64,000 bases of DNA from Atlantibacter hermannii (lineage in GTDB: Bacteria > Pseudomonadota > Gammaproteobacteria > Enterobacterales > Enterobacteriaceae): the NCBI RefSeq assembly GCF_009907385.1, contig NZ_JAAATR010000024.1, positions 1 through 64,000 of the forward strand. Reading direction: 5' to 3'. Positions 28,251-36,641 of the stretch are shown piece by piece; positions within the stretch are counted from its first letter, which is position 1, and the number at the start of each line of letters is the position of its first letter. The notes under the pieces were generated by a model. The model worked only from the letters and a program-made list of their open reading frames with translations, was not told where the DNA came from and did no database searches. The translations under genes and the position numbers were made by a program.

Positions 28251-29135
28251 TCAGTGAGACAGGCCGGCGCTGGCGCGCACCTGCTCTAAAATGGCGGTCC
28301 AGTCTTCGCGCCCACGCCCGGCGGCGCGCGCCTGGTTGTAAACCTCACGCGACGCCGCGCCGAGCGGCATCGGAACATGCAGTTGATTGGCCACATCCAG
28401 CGCAATACCCAGATCCTTATGGGCGAGGTCGATCATGAATGCCGGAGAAAGATCCCCTTTCAGCACTTTGTTTGGCCAGGAGGTAGTGAAATGGCCTTTA
28501 CCGGCTGGCGTACCGCTCATTACCTGCAGGGCGATATCGAAAGAAAGACCCAGCGCTTCGCACAGCACGGCAGCTTCGGCGGAGAGTGCATTGAGCGCGA
28601 TGCTCATATAGTTGTTGATCAGTTTGACGCGGATGCCCATACCAGGGCCGCCAGCGTTAACCAGCTCGTTACCCATAGCCATCAGTACCGGCCTGGCGCG
28701 TTCAACCTGCTGTGCCGTACCGCCTGCCAGCAGCAGCAGCGTCCCGGCGACGGCATGATCGGAGGTGCGGCCAACGGGAACATCCATCATGCTGAAACCA
28801 CGTTCTGCCATATCGCTAATCAACCTGTCGGTTTGCAGCGGATGGATAGTGGACATGTCGATCAATAGCGCGTCCTTAGCTAATCCTGCGCAAACGCCGC
28901 GCTCGCCGAACAGTACCTCGCGTACCAGATCGCCATTGGGCAGCATGGTAATCACGAATTCGGCGCCCTCAGCTGCCTGTGCTGGCGTGGTTGCGGATTG
29001 CGCTCCCTTAGCCGCCAGCGTTTGCACGGCGACCGGATTAACATCGAATACCCTGAGCTGATGGCCCTGACGTAACAAATTGCTCGCCATTGGCGCGCCC
29101 ATTTGCCCCAGCCCAATAAATCCTATGGCTGACAT
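28251..29135 (-). CDS. yihU: 3-sulfolactaldehyde reductase YihU
   Basis: NADH-dependent beta-hydroxyacid-dehydrogenase family enzyme that reduces sulfolactaldehyde to 2,3-dihydroxypropane-1-sulfonate, the excreted end product. It is 294 residues. The Rossmann motif [15 protein letters not shown] is at 5-19, the sulfonate-binding VGRTSDHA (R123, T124, S125) is at 121-128, and the catalytic lysine K171 lies in VKLINNY. It is the first gene of the leftward operon and is divergent from yihV, with a 153-bp control region between. Confidence 0.97.
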   Translation of the reverse strand: MSAIGFIGLGQMGAPMASNLLRQGHQLRVFDVNPVAVQTLAAKGAQSATTPAQAAEGAEFVITMLPNGDLVREVLFGERGVCAGLAKDALLIDMSTIHPLQTDRLISDMAERGFSMMDVPVGRTSDHAVAGTLLLLAGGTAQQVERARPVLMAMGNELVNAGGPGMGIRVKLINNYMSIALNALSAEAAVLCEALGLSFDIALQVMSGTPAGKGHFTTSWPNKVLKGDLSPAFMIDLAHKDLGIALDVANQLHVPMPLGAASREVYNQARAAGRGREDWTAILEQVRASAGLSH

Positions 29136-29288
29136 TGGTCTCTCCTGTCTTATTTTGTCACTTACTGATCGTTTGTGTCTGTATTTTGATCGTATTTGTA
29201 ATTTATGGTCAAAAAATTGACAGGCGTCACTTTTTAAACAATTTGCGAAATTAAAATAGCGTCATCAAAAAACGCGAAAGGAATGAAC
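29136..29288. promoter_or_regulatory. yihU-yihV divergent promoter region (YihW/CsqR operator region)
   Basis: The 153 bases between the two divergent catabolic units are AT-rich near yihV (about 29190-29270) and must contain both promoters. In E. coli the repressor YihW (CsqR) binds this interval and is released by sulfoquinovose or its glycerol glycoside. I cannot mark an exact operator from sequence alone. Confidence 0.7.
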
Positions 29289-30185
29289 ATGATTCGTATT
29301 GCTTGTGTGGGGATCGCCGTGCTGGACCGTATCTGGTATCTCAATGATTTACCCAAGGAAGGTGGGAAATATGTGGCGGGAGACTATAAAGAAGTTGGCG
29401 GTGGGCCCGCTGCAACCGCTGCCGTTGCGGCGGCGAAACTGGGTGCTGAAGTTGACTTTATTGGCCGGGTCGGGGATGACGATACGGGCAACCGACTACT
29501 GGCAGAATTACAGGCGCATGGTGTCAATACGCGTTACACACGGATCGTGAAAGGCGCGCGTTCGTCGCAGTCCGCCGTGCTGGTGGATGCGGCGGGGGAA
29601 CGCATCATAGCTAACTATCCCAGTCCCGATTTACCCCACTGCGCAGACTGGATGGCTGATATCGATTTCAGCCAGTGGGGCGCGGTACTGGCGGATGTCC
29701 GCTGGCATCACGGTGCAAAACAGGCGTTTACCGTGGCGCGCGCCAACGGCGTGCCGACGGTACTGGATGCCGATGTCACTCCACAGGATATTGCTGAACT
29801 GGTCGCGCTGAGCGATCATGCCGCGTTTTCTGCACCAGGCTTAGTGCGTCTCACTGGGGTTACGGACGCGCCTGCTGCACTAAAACAAGCACAAACGCTC
29901 ACAAATGGTCATGTTTATGTTACGCAAGGAGCACAGGGCTGTTTGTGGATGGAAAATTCGCAGTTGCACCACTTACCTGCTTTCCATGTCGATGTTGTCG
30001 ATACCACTGGCGCAGGCGATGTATTTCACGGCGCGCTGGCGGTAAGCCTGGCGCAAAAAACCGACATCGAAGAGGCAATCCGCTTCGCCAGCGCGGTAGC
30101 GGCACTGAAATGTACCCGCCCTGGTGGCCGCGCCGGGATCCCTGACTGTGATCAAACCCGCTCTTTTCTGTCACTTTATGTATAA
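29289..30185 (+). CDS. yihV: 6-deoxy-6-sulfofructose kinase YihV
   Basis: PfkB-family sugar kinase that phosphorylates sulfofructose at C1. The product is 298 residues, as in E. coli. Features are the N-terminal GGGPAATAAVAAAKLGA substrate and lid region, GRVGDDDTGN, and the ATP-site/catalytic DTTGAGDVFHGAL signature near 247-259. I chose the ATG at 29289 because the ribosome site AAAGGA lies seven bases upstream; the in-frame ATG at 29283 is too close to it. It is followed by yihW. Confidence 0.96.
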   Translation: MIRIACVGIAVLDRIWYLNDLPKEGGKYVAGDYKEVGGGPAATAAVAAAKLGAEVDFIGRVGDDDTGNRLLAELQAHGVNTRYTRIVKGARSSQSAVLVDAAGERIIANYPSPDLPHCADWMADIDFSQWGAVLADVRWHHGAKQAFTVARANGVPTVLDADVTPQDIAELVALSDHAAFSAPGLVRLTGVTDAPAALKQAQTLTNGHVYVTQGAQGCLWMENSQLHHLPAFHVDVVDTTGAGDVFHGALAVSLAQKTDIEEAIRFASAVAALKCTRPGGRAGIPDCDQTRSFLSLYV

Positions 30186-30219
30186 AATGCGGGGCGAGAT
30201 GTTTTTCCAGGGACAACCT

Positions 30220-31026
30220 ATGAGCCTGACTGAGCTAACCGGAAACCCGCGGCACGATCAGTTATTAACGCTGATTGCCGATCGCGGTTATATGAACATT
30301 GATGAACTGGCGCAACTGCTGGATGTATCAACGCAAACGGTGCGTCGCGATATCCGTAAACTGAGCGATCAGGGATTAATCACGCGTCATCACGGCGGCG
30401 CAGGGCGGGCATCCAGCGTGGTCAATACGGCGTTTGAGCAGCGCGAGGTCTCTCTGACAGATGAAAAGCGGGCGATCGCGGAAGCCATTGCCGACTACAT
30501 TCCCGACGGCTCTACTATTTTTATTACCATTGGCACTACGGTGGAGCATGTGGCGCGCGCGCTGTTGAACCATAATCACCTGCGTATTATCACCAACAGC
30601 CTGCGCGTAGCGCATATTTTGTATAAAAATCCGCGATTTGAGGTGATGATGCCGGGCGGCTCAATCCGCGCTCACAATGGCGGGATTATTGGCCCGCATG
30701 CGGTGGCGTTTGTGTCTGAATTCCGCGCGGATTATCTCATAACCAGCGTCGGGGCCATTGATGCCGATGGCACGCTGCTGGAGTTTGATGTTAACGAAGC
30801 CAGTGTGGCGAAAGGGATGATGGCCCATGCGCGACATATCCTTCTGGCAGCCGATCACACCAAATACCATGCGTCAGCTGCCGTCAGCATTGGTAATATC
30901 AGCCAGGCGTCTGCGCTGTTTACCAATGAGACGCCGCCTGCGGCGATGAACCAACTGGCTCATACTCATCAGGTGGAAATTATTGAGGTCACGCCCGCTT
31001 CGCTGGCCGATAACACCACTCTTTAA
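30220..31026 (+). CDS. yihW: DeoR-family repressor YihW (CsqR)
   Basis: Transcriptional repressor of the sulfoquinovose genes. The product is 268 residues. It has an N-terminal DeoR-type HTH (ELAQLLDVSTQTVRRDIRKLSDQGLI, quoted in part) and a C-terminal sugar-phosphate-isomerase-like effector domain (TIGTTVEHVARALL, SVGAIDADG). I chose the ATG at 30220 because it gives the E. coli-like start MSLTELTGNPRHDQ; earlier in-frame codons overlap the end of yihV. An AGGGA ribosome site is present. It is followed by a terminator at 31044. Confidence 0.96.
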   Translation: MSLTELTGNPRHDQLLTLIADRGYMNIDELAQLLDVSTQTVRRDIRKLSDQGLITRHHGGAGRASSVVNTAFEQREVSLTDEKRAIAEAIADYIPDGSTIFITIGTTVEHVARALLNHNHLRIITNSLRVAHILYKNPRFEVMMPGGSIRAHNGGIIGPHAVAFVSEFRADYLITSVGAIDADGTLLEFDVNEASVAKGMMAHARHILLAADHTKYHASAAVSIGNISQASALFTNETPPAAMNQLAHTHQVEIIEVTPASLADNTTL

Positions 31027-31043
31027 ACTTCCTTGTTAATAAA

Positions 31044-31069
31044 CAGGCGTTAAGCCGTTATAACGCCTG
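31044..31069 (+). terminator. yihW terminator
   Basis: A 9-bp stem CAGGCGTTA/TAACGCCTG with an 8-base loop follows the yihW stop by 17 bases, with a pyrimidine-rich tail. It separates the sulfoquinovose genes from the next cluster. Confidence 0.7.
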
Positions 31070-31212
31070 CCTTCTTCTCTCACGCCGCTAAATTTATGGC
31101 CTGTTCCTGAAACACCACAGGCCGTTCCCTTTACAGAAAAAAATGTGATTCCGCTCATTGTTCAGACAAAACAGGTTGTGTCGCGAACAAAAAGCGTCCC
31201 ATAATAATCACA

Positions 31213-31233
31213 TATCCGAACATGGTCCGCATA
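31213..31233. promoter_or_regulatory. Candidate operator of the accessory catabolic cluster
   Basis: TATCCGAAC-ATG-GTCCGCATA is an imperfect dyad (7 of 9 arm positions) 21 bases before the dehydrogenase start. Together with a GAACAA repeat just downstream and TTGTGTCGCGAACAA farther up, it could bind the IclR-type regulator encoded at the cluster end. The region also has a possible promoter (TTGTGT, 18-base gap, CATAAT). This is inference from symmetry only. Confidence 0.35.
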
Positions 31234-31254
31234 TACGAACAAAAGGAATAAATA

Positions 31255-32409
31255 ATGGCCGAATTTATCTTCAATAACCCGGTTAAGCTGCACGTTGGTC
31301 CTGGCAAATTTGGCCAGCTCGGTAACGTTGCCCGGCAGTACGGTAAAAAAGCGCTGCTGGTGGTTTCTGACAGCACCAGGCCTACCGGGCAACTGGCGCG
31401 CGCTCAGGAAGCATTAACTGCCGCAGGCATGACTTACGCGGTGTATGACGAATTTATGCAGAACCCGCTGTCCACCCTGGTTGAAGCGGGTGCGAACCTG
31501 GCGCAGAAGGAAAACTGCGATCTGGTGATTGGCATTGGCGGCGGCAGCGCCATGGATATGGCGAAAGGCATCGCATTTTGCGCGCTGAACGAAGGCAGCA
31601 TCTGGGATTACGTGTTCGGTAAAAAACAGGCGCAGCATGCGCTGCCGATTATCCTGGTACCGACTACCGCAGGCACGGGCAGCGAAGCTAACCGCACCGC
31701 GGTGTTCACCAACCCGGAAACCCACGACAAAAAAGGCCTGGTCAACCCGCTGATTTATCCGGTGGCGTCCATCGTCGATCCTGAATTAATGCTCACCCTG
31801 CCAAAGCGCGTAATTGCCGGACCGGGCGCGGACGTGCTGTTCCACGCGCTGGAATCCTATATCTCCCGCAATGCGCATCCGTTCAGCGAAATGCTGTCAC
31901 TGCGCGCCATCACGCTGCTGGCGAAAAACCTGCCGCGCGTTTATGCCGATGTGACCGATCTGGCGGCCTGGGAACAGGTAACCTTTGCCAGCACTCTGGC
32001 CGGTATGGCTATCGACTGCGCGGGCACCACGCTGCCGCACGCGTTACAGCACCCGATGGGCGGCCTGCTGGATGTGGTACATGCTGAAGGGATCGCCGCC
32101 GTGTATCCGGCCTTTATGGAATATACCTGGTCGGCCGCGCCGGAGAAATTCGCTGCCATCGCGGCGGCAATGGGCGTGGATACCCGTGATATGAACACCG
32201 AAGAAGCCGCCTACAGCAGTGTTAAAGCAGTGACCGACTTCCTGAAATCCGTAAATATGCTGCCCTCACTCACCGAACTGGGCGTGAAGGAAGAGCACTT
32301 CGACTGGATCATCAATAACGTGCAAACCACCATGAAAGTGGTGATGGAAAATAACCCGCGCGTGCCGGATGCCCAGACCTTACGCGATATTTTGCAGCGC
32401 AGCCTGTAA
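31255..32409 (+). CDS. Iron-type (group III) alcohol dehydrogenase of a sugar-acid cluster
   Basis: Family III metal-dependent alcohol dehydrogenase of 384 residues. The NAD-binding GGGSAMDMAK is at 95-104. The metal ligands D193 and H197 lie in GADVLFHALE, H266 in ALQHPMGG and H276 in VVHAEG, matching the FucO pattern. The substrate is unknown; relatives act on lactaldehyde, propanediol, glycerol or short aldehydes. An AAAAGGAATAA ribosome site precedes the ATG. It is the first gene of a five-gene operon with two kinases, a transporter and an aldolase. It is not part of the K-12 yih region, so it is probably an accessory insertion. Confidence 0.88.
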   Translation: MAEFIFNNPVKLHVGPGKFGQLGNVARQYGKKALLVVSDSTRPTGQLARAQEALTAAGMTYAVYDEFMQNPLSTLVEAGANLAQKENCDLVIGIGGGSAMDMAKGIAFCALNEGSIWDYVFGKKQAQHALPIILVPTTAGTGSEANRTAVFTNPETHDKKGLVNPLIYPVASIVDPELMLTLPKRVIAGPGADVLFHALESYISRNAHPFSEMLSLRAITLLAKNLPRVYADVTDLAAWEQVTFASTLAGMAIDCAGTTLPHALQHPMGGLLDVVHAEGIAAVYPAFMEYTWSAAPEKFAAIAAAMGVDTRDMNTEEAAYSSVKAVTDFLKSVNMLPSLTELGVKEEHFDWIINNVQTTMKVVMENNPRVPDAQTLRDILQRSL

Positions 32410-32452
32410 TTAATCCGGCAAACCGCGAACGGAATTTTAAAAAGGAGTGAAT

Positions 32453-33469
32453 ATGTTTGTTGTTATTGATTCAGGATCGTCAGCAACGCGTATTTATTTG
32501 CTGGAATTTGCAGGCACCGGCATTGTCGATAAAGAAATGATTACCGAAGGGGTAAACTCCACGATTACCCACGGTAGTAATGAAATTTTACGTCAGGCCA
32601 TGGCACAAGGCGTAAAACAATTACTGGCGAGAAACGGCAAGTCTCAACAGGATATTCAATTTATTATCGCCTCAGGAATGATCACCTCAAACCTGGGCCT
32701 GCACGAAATTCCTCACCGCATTGCCCCGGCCAGTATTGAAGAGCTGGCGCGGCACACGGTGCCGTTCGCGGAAAACGAACTGCTGGCGCTGGATATCCCG
32801 GTGATGCTGATCCCCGGCATTAAAAACCAGACCACGCCATCCTGGGAAAACCTGCGCGGTATCGATTTAATGCGTGGTGAAGAAACCCAGGCGGCGGGCG
32901 TGCTGCTCGGTTATCAGCCGCGTTTGCCCTGCACGCTGATTGAATTAGGCTCTACCACCAAGCTGATTTCAATTAATGAGCAGGGGCAGATCGCGGGCAG
33001 TATTACTTCACTCAGCGGCCAGGTCTATGCCGCGATCCTGAAACACACTTTTGTCTCTTCCAGCGTGGCAACAACGCCGGAAGACGCGGATGAGCAAATC
33101 GATCCGGCCATCATTAATGCGGCCTGCCGTTCAGTCGCCGAAAGCGGATTACTGCGCACCATACTTATGACGCGCTTTTTGCAATTCTCTTTCCCGACCA
33201 CCGCCGCCCAGCGCAAATTATTTCTTGATAGCGCCATGGCGGGAGACGATATCAAATTATTCGCCGACGCCAGGGGGCAAGGGTTTAATTTCGACGGCGA
33301 TATTTTCTTAATCGGCAACGCGAAGCGCTGTGAAATTTATCAGCACGTGATCCAGCAGCAATTAAATATTGATAACCCGTTACGCATTATTTCCGACGAA
33401 GAGCAAATAGATATGCTGGCCATTACCGGCGCCAGCGCCATTGCCAATATTCTTCGCACCCTACAGTGA
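32453..33469 (+). CDS. Divergent 2-dehydro-3-deoxygalactonokinase (DgoK) family protein
   Basis: DgoK-family sugar-acid kinase homologue of 338 residues. It keeps the phosphate-1 type loop DSGSSATR (6-13), SGMITSNLGL (74-83) and MRGEET (140-145). The usual PGTHxKWV active-site motif is replaced by LGSTTK (165-170), losing the conserved Pro and His. It may therefore act on another substrate, or be an inactive or regulatory partner of the second kinase. The ATG at 32453 follows AAAGGAG; a GTG at 32447 is an alternative. Base use looks somewhat more AT-rich than the next gene. Confidence 0.8.
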   Translation: MFVVIDSGSSATRIYLLEFAGTGIVDKEMITEGVNSTITHGSNEILRQAMAQGVKQLLARNGKSQQDIQFIIASGMITSNLGLHEIPHRIAPASIEELARHTVPFAENELLALDIPVMLIPGIKNQTTPSWENLRGIDLMRGEETQAAGVLLGYQPRLPCTLIELGSTTKLISINEQGQIAGSITSLSGQVYAAILKHTFVSSSVATTPEDADEQIDPAIINAACRSVAESGLLRTILMTRFLQFSFPTTAAQRKLFLDSAMAGDDIKLFADARGQGFNFDGDIFLIGNAKRCEIYQHVIQQQLNIDNPLRIISDEEQIDMLAITGASAIANILRTLQ

Positions 33470-33488
33470 TAAGAAGAGCGAGAAAGAT

Positions 33489-34478
33489 ATGTACATCATT
33501 ACCATCGATACCGGCACCACCAATACCCGCGTGTGCGCCTGGCAGGACGAGCGCCTGCTCGCTGAAGCCGCCCGCCCGGTGGGCGTGCGCGATACCGCGA
33601 TTTCCGGCAGCACCGACATATTAATGAAAGGGGTCAGCGACGCCGTTAACGACGCGCGTACCCAGGCGAACATTCCGGCAGGGGAAAACGTGGTTTATCT
33701 CTCTGCGGGGATGATCACCTCCAACGTCGGCCTGTGCGAAATCCCGCACCTGCTGGCCCCCGCCGGGCTGAATGAACTGGCGAAAGGCATGGTCTGTGCA
33801 AATTTACCGGCGATCACCGATGAACCGATCTGGTTCGTGCCGGGCATTCGCAACCACAAATCCGCCGTCACTCTGGAAAACGCCGAGCAAATGGACATGA
33901 TGCGCGGCGAAGAAACCGAGGCGATCGGCGTACTGGCGAGCCTGGGCATTAGCGGCCCGGCGCTGATTATCCTGCCGGGTTCGCACTCCAAGTTCGTCAA
34001 AATCGATGCCGATAACCGTATCGAAGGCTGCGTGACCACCATCGGCGGGGAACTGCTGGATGTGATTACCCGCCACACTATTCTCGCCAGTTCGCTCAAT
34101 CTGCAATTCGCCCAGGACATTGAAGCGCCGGCGCTGTTGCAGGGCGCGAATCAGTGTCTGCAAACCGGCTTGTCGCGCACCTGTTTCTCGGTTCGCGTAC
34201 TGGATATGTTCAGCGACTTAACGCTGAACCAGAAAGCCAACGTGCTGCTTGGCGCGGTATTACAGGATGATTTGCAGGCGGTTAAAAACAGCGAAGCCTT
34301 TACCGTCACGCCCGATACGCACGTCGTGGTATGCGGTAAAGATACCCTGAAGTTCGCCTTCGCCACCCTAATTGATAACGATCCGTGGTTTACCGGGAAA
34401 ATTACCGTCGCGCCGTCCAGCCGTTCCCTCTCCAGTGCTGGATTATTTGCCATGGCGCGTCGCCGACAGATTATTTGA
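33489..34478 (+). CDS. 2-dehydro-3-deoxygalactonokinase (DgoK) family kinase
   Basis: Sugar-acid kinase of 329 residues, probably phosphorylating a 2-keto-3-deoxy hexonate at C6. Motifs are DTGTTNTR (7-14), SAGMITSNVGL (72-82), MRGEET (138-143) and the canonical LPGSHSKFV (162-170). Unlike its tandem paralogue it keeps the full active-site set. I chose the ATG at 33489, which puts the phosphate loop at the N-terminus; upstream in-frame codons overlap the preceding gene. It sits 19 bases after the first kinase. Exact substrate cannot be stated. Confidence 0.85.
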   Translation: MYIITIDTGTTNTRVCAWQDERLLAEAARPVGVRDTAISGSTDILMKGVSDAVNDARTQANIPAGENVVYLSAGMITSNVGLCEIPHLLAPAGLNELAKGMVCANLPAITDEPIWFVPGIRNHKSAVTLENAEQMDMMRGEETEAIGVLASLGISGPALIILPGSHSKFVKIDADNRIEGCVTTIGGELLDVITRHTILASSLNLQFAQDIEAPALLQGANQCLQTGLSRTCFSVRVLDMFSDLTLNQKANVLLGAVLQDDLQAVKNSEAFTVTPDTHVVVCGKDTLKFAFATLIDNDPWFTGKITVAPSSRSLSSAGLFAMARRRQII

Positions 34479-34515
34479 TTTTTTGTACCCTACACATAAT
34501 TAAAAGGTCTGCTTT

Positions 34516-35823
34516 ATGAACACTATCGTTAATGAAAGAGCAGTAACGAAAAAACGGGGAAATAAACGCTGGTTCGTTGTTTTCCTGTTATTGATTGGCG
34601 GTATTATTAACTACCTCGACCGCGCCAGCTTATCCATCGCTGCGCCGGACATGATGAAAGATCTTAATTTATCGAATACCGATATCGGTTTATTAGGATC
34701 GGTATTTGCGCTGATTTACGCCCTGTGTCAGTTGCCTGCGGGCTTCCTGGTTGACCGCTTTGGCCCGAAGAAGGTCTACGGTTGGGCGGTGGCGCTGTGG
34801 AGCGGCGCGACCATGCTGACCGGCGCGTGCAGCAATATGGTGACGCTGATTTTTGCCCGCGGCATTCTCGGTGTTACTGAAGCCCCTTGCTGGCCGGGTG
34901 CGGCGAAGATCACCGCCTCCTGGTTCCCGAAAAGCGAGCGCGCGCTGGCGACCGGTTTCTGGGATGCGGCGTCTAAATGGGGCCCGGCGATTGCTCCGCC
35001 GATCCTGGTGGCGATTATCGTGCCCTTCGGCTGGCGTTCGCTGTTCTATATCGCCGGGGCGATTGGTTTAGTGTTCGTGGTGTTCTTTATCTTTGCTTAT
35101 CACCAACCAGAAAAACACCCGACCATTACCAAAGAAGAGCTGGACTATATTAAAGAAGGCGGCGGCGGTACGGCGGAGAAATTAACCGGCGAAGCGGAAA
35201 AAATTAGTTGGGGTGGTTTATTTAAATATCGCTGCATCTGGGGAATGATTTTAGGCTGGTTCTGTTATGTGTGGATGATGAATATTTTCACCACCTTCCT
35301 GCCGCTCTATTTAATGAAGACCCAGAATATTCAGTTTAAAGAATTAGGTATCTACGCCAGTATTCCTTATTTCGGCGGTATTGTCGGCGCGATTGTCGGC
35401 GGCTACGTATCGAAATGGCTGGTGGACAGAAGCATTATCAGAGAGTCGTTAAAAGCCAAGCGCGTCACCATCAGTATTTCTGCGCTGTTAGCCGGCGTCG
35501 CCGTTATCGCCATTCCGATGGTGGATAGCCTGGCCGCAACCCTGACGCTGCTGGTTATCGCGATGGCGCTGCTGTCCGCGCTGTCCGCCACCGGTTGGGC
35601 ACTGCCGGGCGATGTGGCGCCTGCCTCGATGGTGGCCTCGGTAGGCAGTATCCAGAACTTCGGCGGCTACTTTGCCGGTTCGTTATCGCCGCTGGTCACC
35701 GGGCTTATCGCCGACGTGACGGGTTCATACGCCCTGGCATTCACCAGCGGCGGGATTATCGCGGCCTGTGCGGCGCTGTGTTACTGGTTCATCGTCAGAG
35801 AGCCGGTGACCGTAAAGGATTGA
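34516..35823 (+). CDS. MFS anion:cation symporter (hexonate/hexuronate type)
   Basis: Major facilitator of the anion:cation symporter family (relatives DgoT, GudP, ExuT), 435 residues with about 12 membrane segments. Visible hallmarks are NYLDRASLSIAAP in the first segment, the loop DRFGPKKVYG between helices 2 and 3, GVTEAPCWPGAAKITASWFP (helix 4-5 loop) and a soluble central loop with EKHPTITKEELDYI. It should import a sugar acid with protons, fitting the kinases and aldolase beside it. Confidence 0.9.
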   Translation: MNTIVNERAVTKKRGNKRWFVVFLLLIGGIINYLDRASLSIAAPDMMKDLNLSNTDIGLLGSVFALIYALCQLPAGFLVDRFGPKKVYGWAVALWSGATMLTGACSNMVTLIFARGILGVTEAPCWPGAAKITASWFPKSERALATGFWDAASKWGPAIAPPILVAIIVPFGWRSLFYIAGAIGLVFVVFFIFAYHQPEKHPTITKEELDYIKEGGGGTAEKLTGEAEKISWGGLFKYRCIWGMILGWFCYVWMMNIFTTFLPLYLMKTQNIQFKELGIYASIPYFGGIVGAIVGGYVSKWLVDRSIIRESLKAKRVTISISALLAGVAVIAIPMVDSLAATLTLLVIAMALLSALSATGWALPGDVAPASMVASVGSIQNFGGYFAGSLSPLVTGLIADVTGSYALAFTSGGIIAACAALCYWFIVREPVTVKD

Positions 35824-35869
35824 TGTAATCAGGGAGGCGACTCCCTGATATTTCCCCAAGAGGTTATCC

Positions 35870-36517
35870 ATGATTAAACATCGCGTGATTCGCGCTATTG
35901 AAGAAACCGGCATGATTGCCATTGTACGCGGCGTCGCGCCCGAAGGGATTTTGCCGCTGGCCCGTGCGCTGTATGACGGCGGTATCCGGGTTATTGAAGT
36001 GACCTGTAACTCCACCCGTCATCTGGAGAGCATCAGCGCCCTGAAACAGGAAATGAGCGACAAAATGTTTGTCGGCGCGGGTACGGTAATCAACCCGGTG
36101 ATGGCGCAGCTGGTGCTGGACGCGGGCGCGGATTTTGTCCTGTCGCCTGACTTTAACCCGGACGTGGTCACCATGGTGCATGAGAAGCAGCGCCTGATGA
36201 TCCCGGCGGTAATGACGCCATCGGAAATCTTACAGGCCTGTCGTCTGGGCGTGGATTTGCTGAAGCTGTTTCCGGCCAACAGCCTGGGCGTCAACTATAT
36301 GAAAGAAGTGCAGGGACCGCTGGATAACCTGTCTCTGATCCCGGTGGGCGGCATCACGCTGGAAAATACCCGCGAGTTCGCCAAAGCGGGGGCGTTCGCG
36401 GTGGGCGTGGGCAGTGCGCTGACCAATAAAGAGTGGATCGCGCGCGGCGACTGGGAAGCCATCACCCGGCAGGCCAGGGCGTTCATCCGGACCTTCCATG
36501 AAGGCAAAAAAGCCTGA
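35870..36517 (+). CDS. KDPG/KDPGal-type 2-keto-3-deoxy-phosphogluconate aldolase
   Basis: Class I aldolase of the Eda/DgoA family, 215 residues. The general acid/base is E43 (VIEVTCNST), the Schiff-base lysine is K132 (LLKLFPAN), and phosphate binding is by VGGITLEN and GVGSAL. It should split a phosphorylated 2-keto-3-deoxy sugar acid into pyruvate and glyceraldehyde 3-phosphate. It is distinct from the housekeeping Eda, notably in the VTCNS sequence where Eda has VTLRT. Last gene of the operon; a strong terminator follows. Confidence 0.9.
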   Translation: MIKHRVIRAIEETGMIAIVRGVAPEGILPLARALYDGGIRVIEVTCNSTRHLESISALKQEMSDKMFVGAGTVINPVMAQLVLDAGADFVLSPDFNPDVVTMVHEKQRLMIPAVMTPSEILQACRLGVDLLKLFPANSLGVNYMKEVQGPLDNLSLIPVGGITLENTREFAKAGAFAVGVGSALTNKEWIARGDWEAITRQARAFIRTFHEGKKA

Positions 36518-36526
36518 CTCCGCTGT

Positions 36527-36554
36527 AAAAAAGCCACAAATTTGTGGCTTTTTT
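36527..36554. terminator. Terminator between the aldolase and the IclR gene
   Basis: A perfect 14-bp inverted repeat (AAAAAAGCCACAAA directly followed by its complement), ending in six T residues, lies 10 bases after the aldolase stop. It gives the regulator gene its own transcription unit. Confidence 0.88.
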
Positions 36555-36641
36555 ATTGCCTGTTGCCCAGGTTCTGCGTCTGTTTTCGCCTCCGTTACCT
36601 CGCTATACTGCCCGCTATAACAATGACAGTGAGGTAAGCCC

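Noticed and set aside
31155-31392. Minus-strand frames at the start of the iron-type dehydrogenase
   Set aside because: They overlap the promoter and N-terminus of a well supported gene and show no family features.
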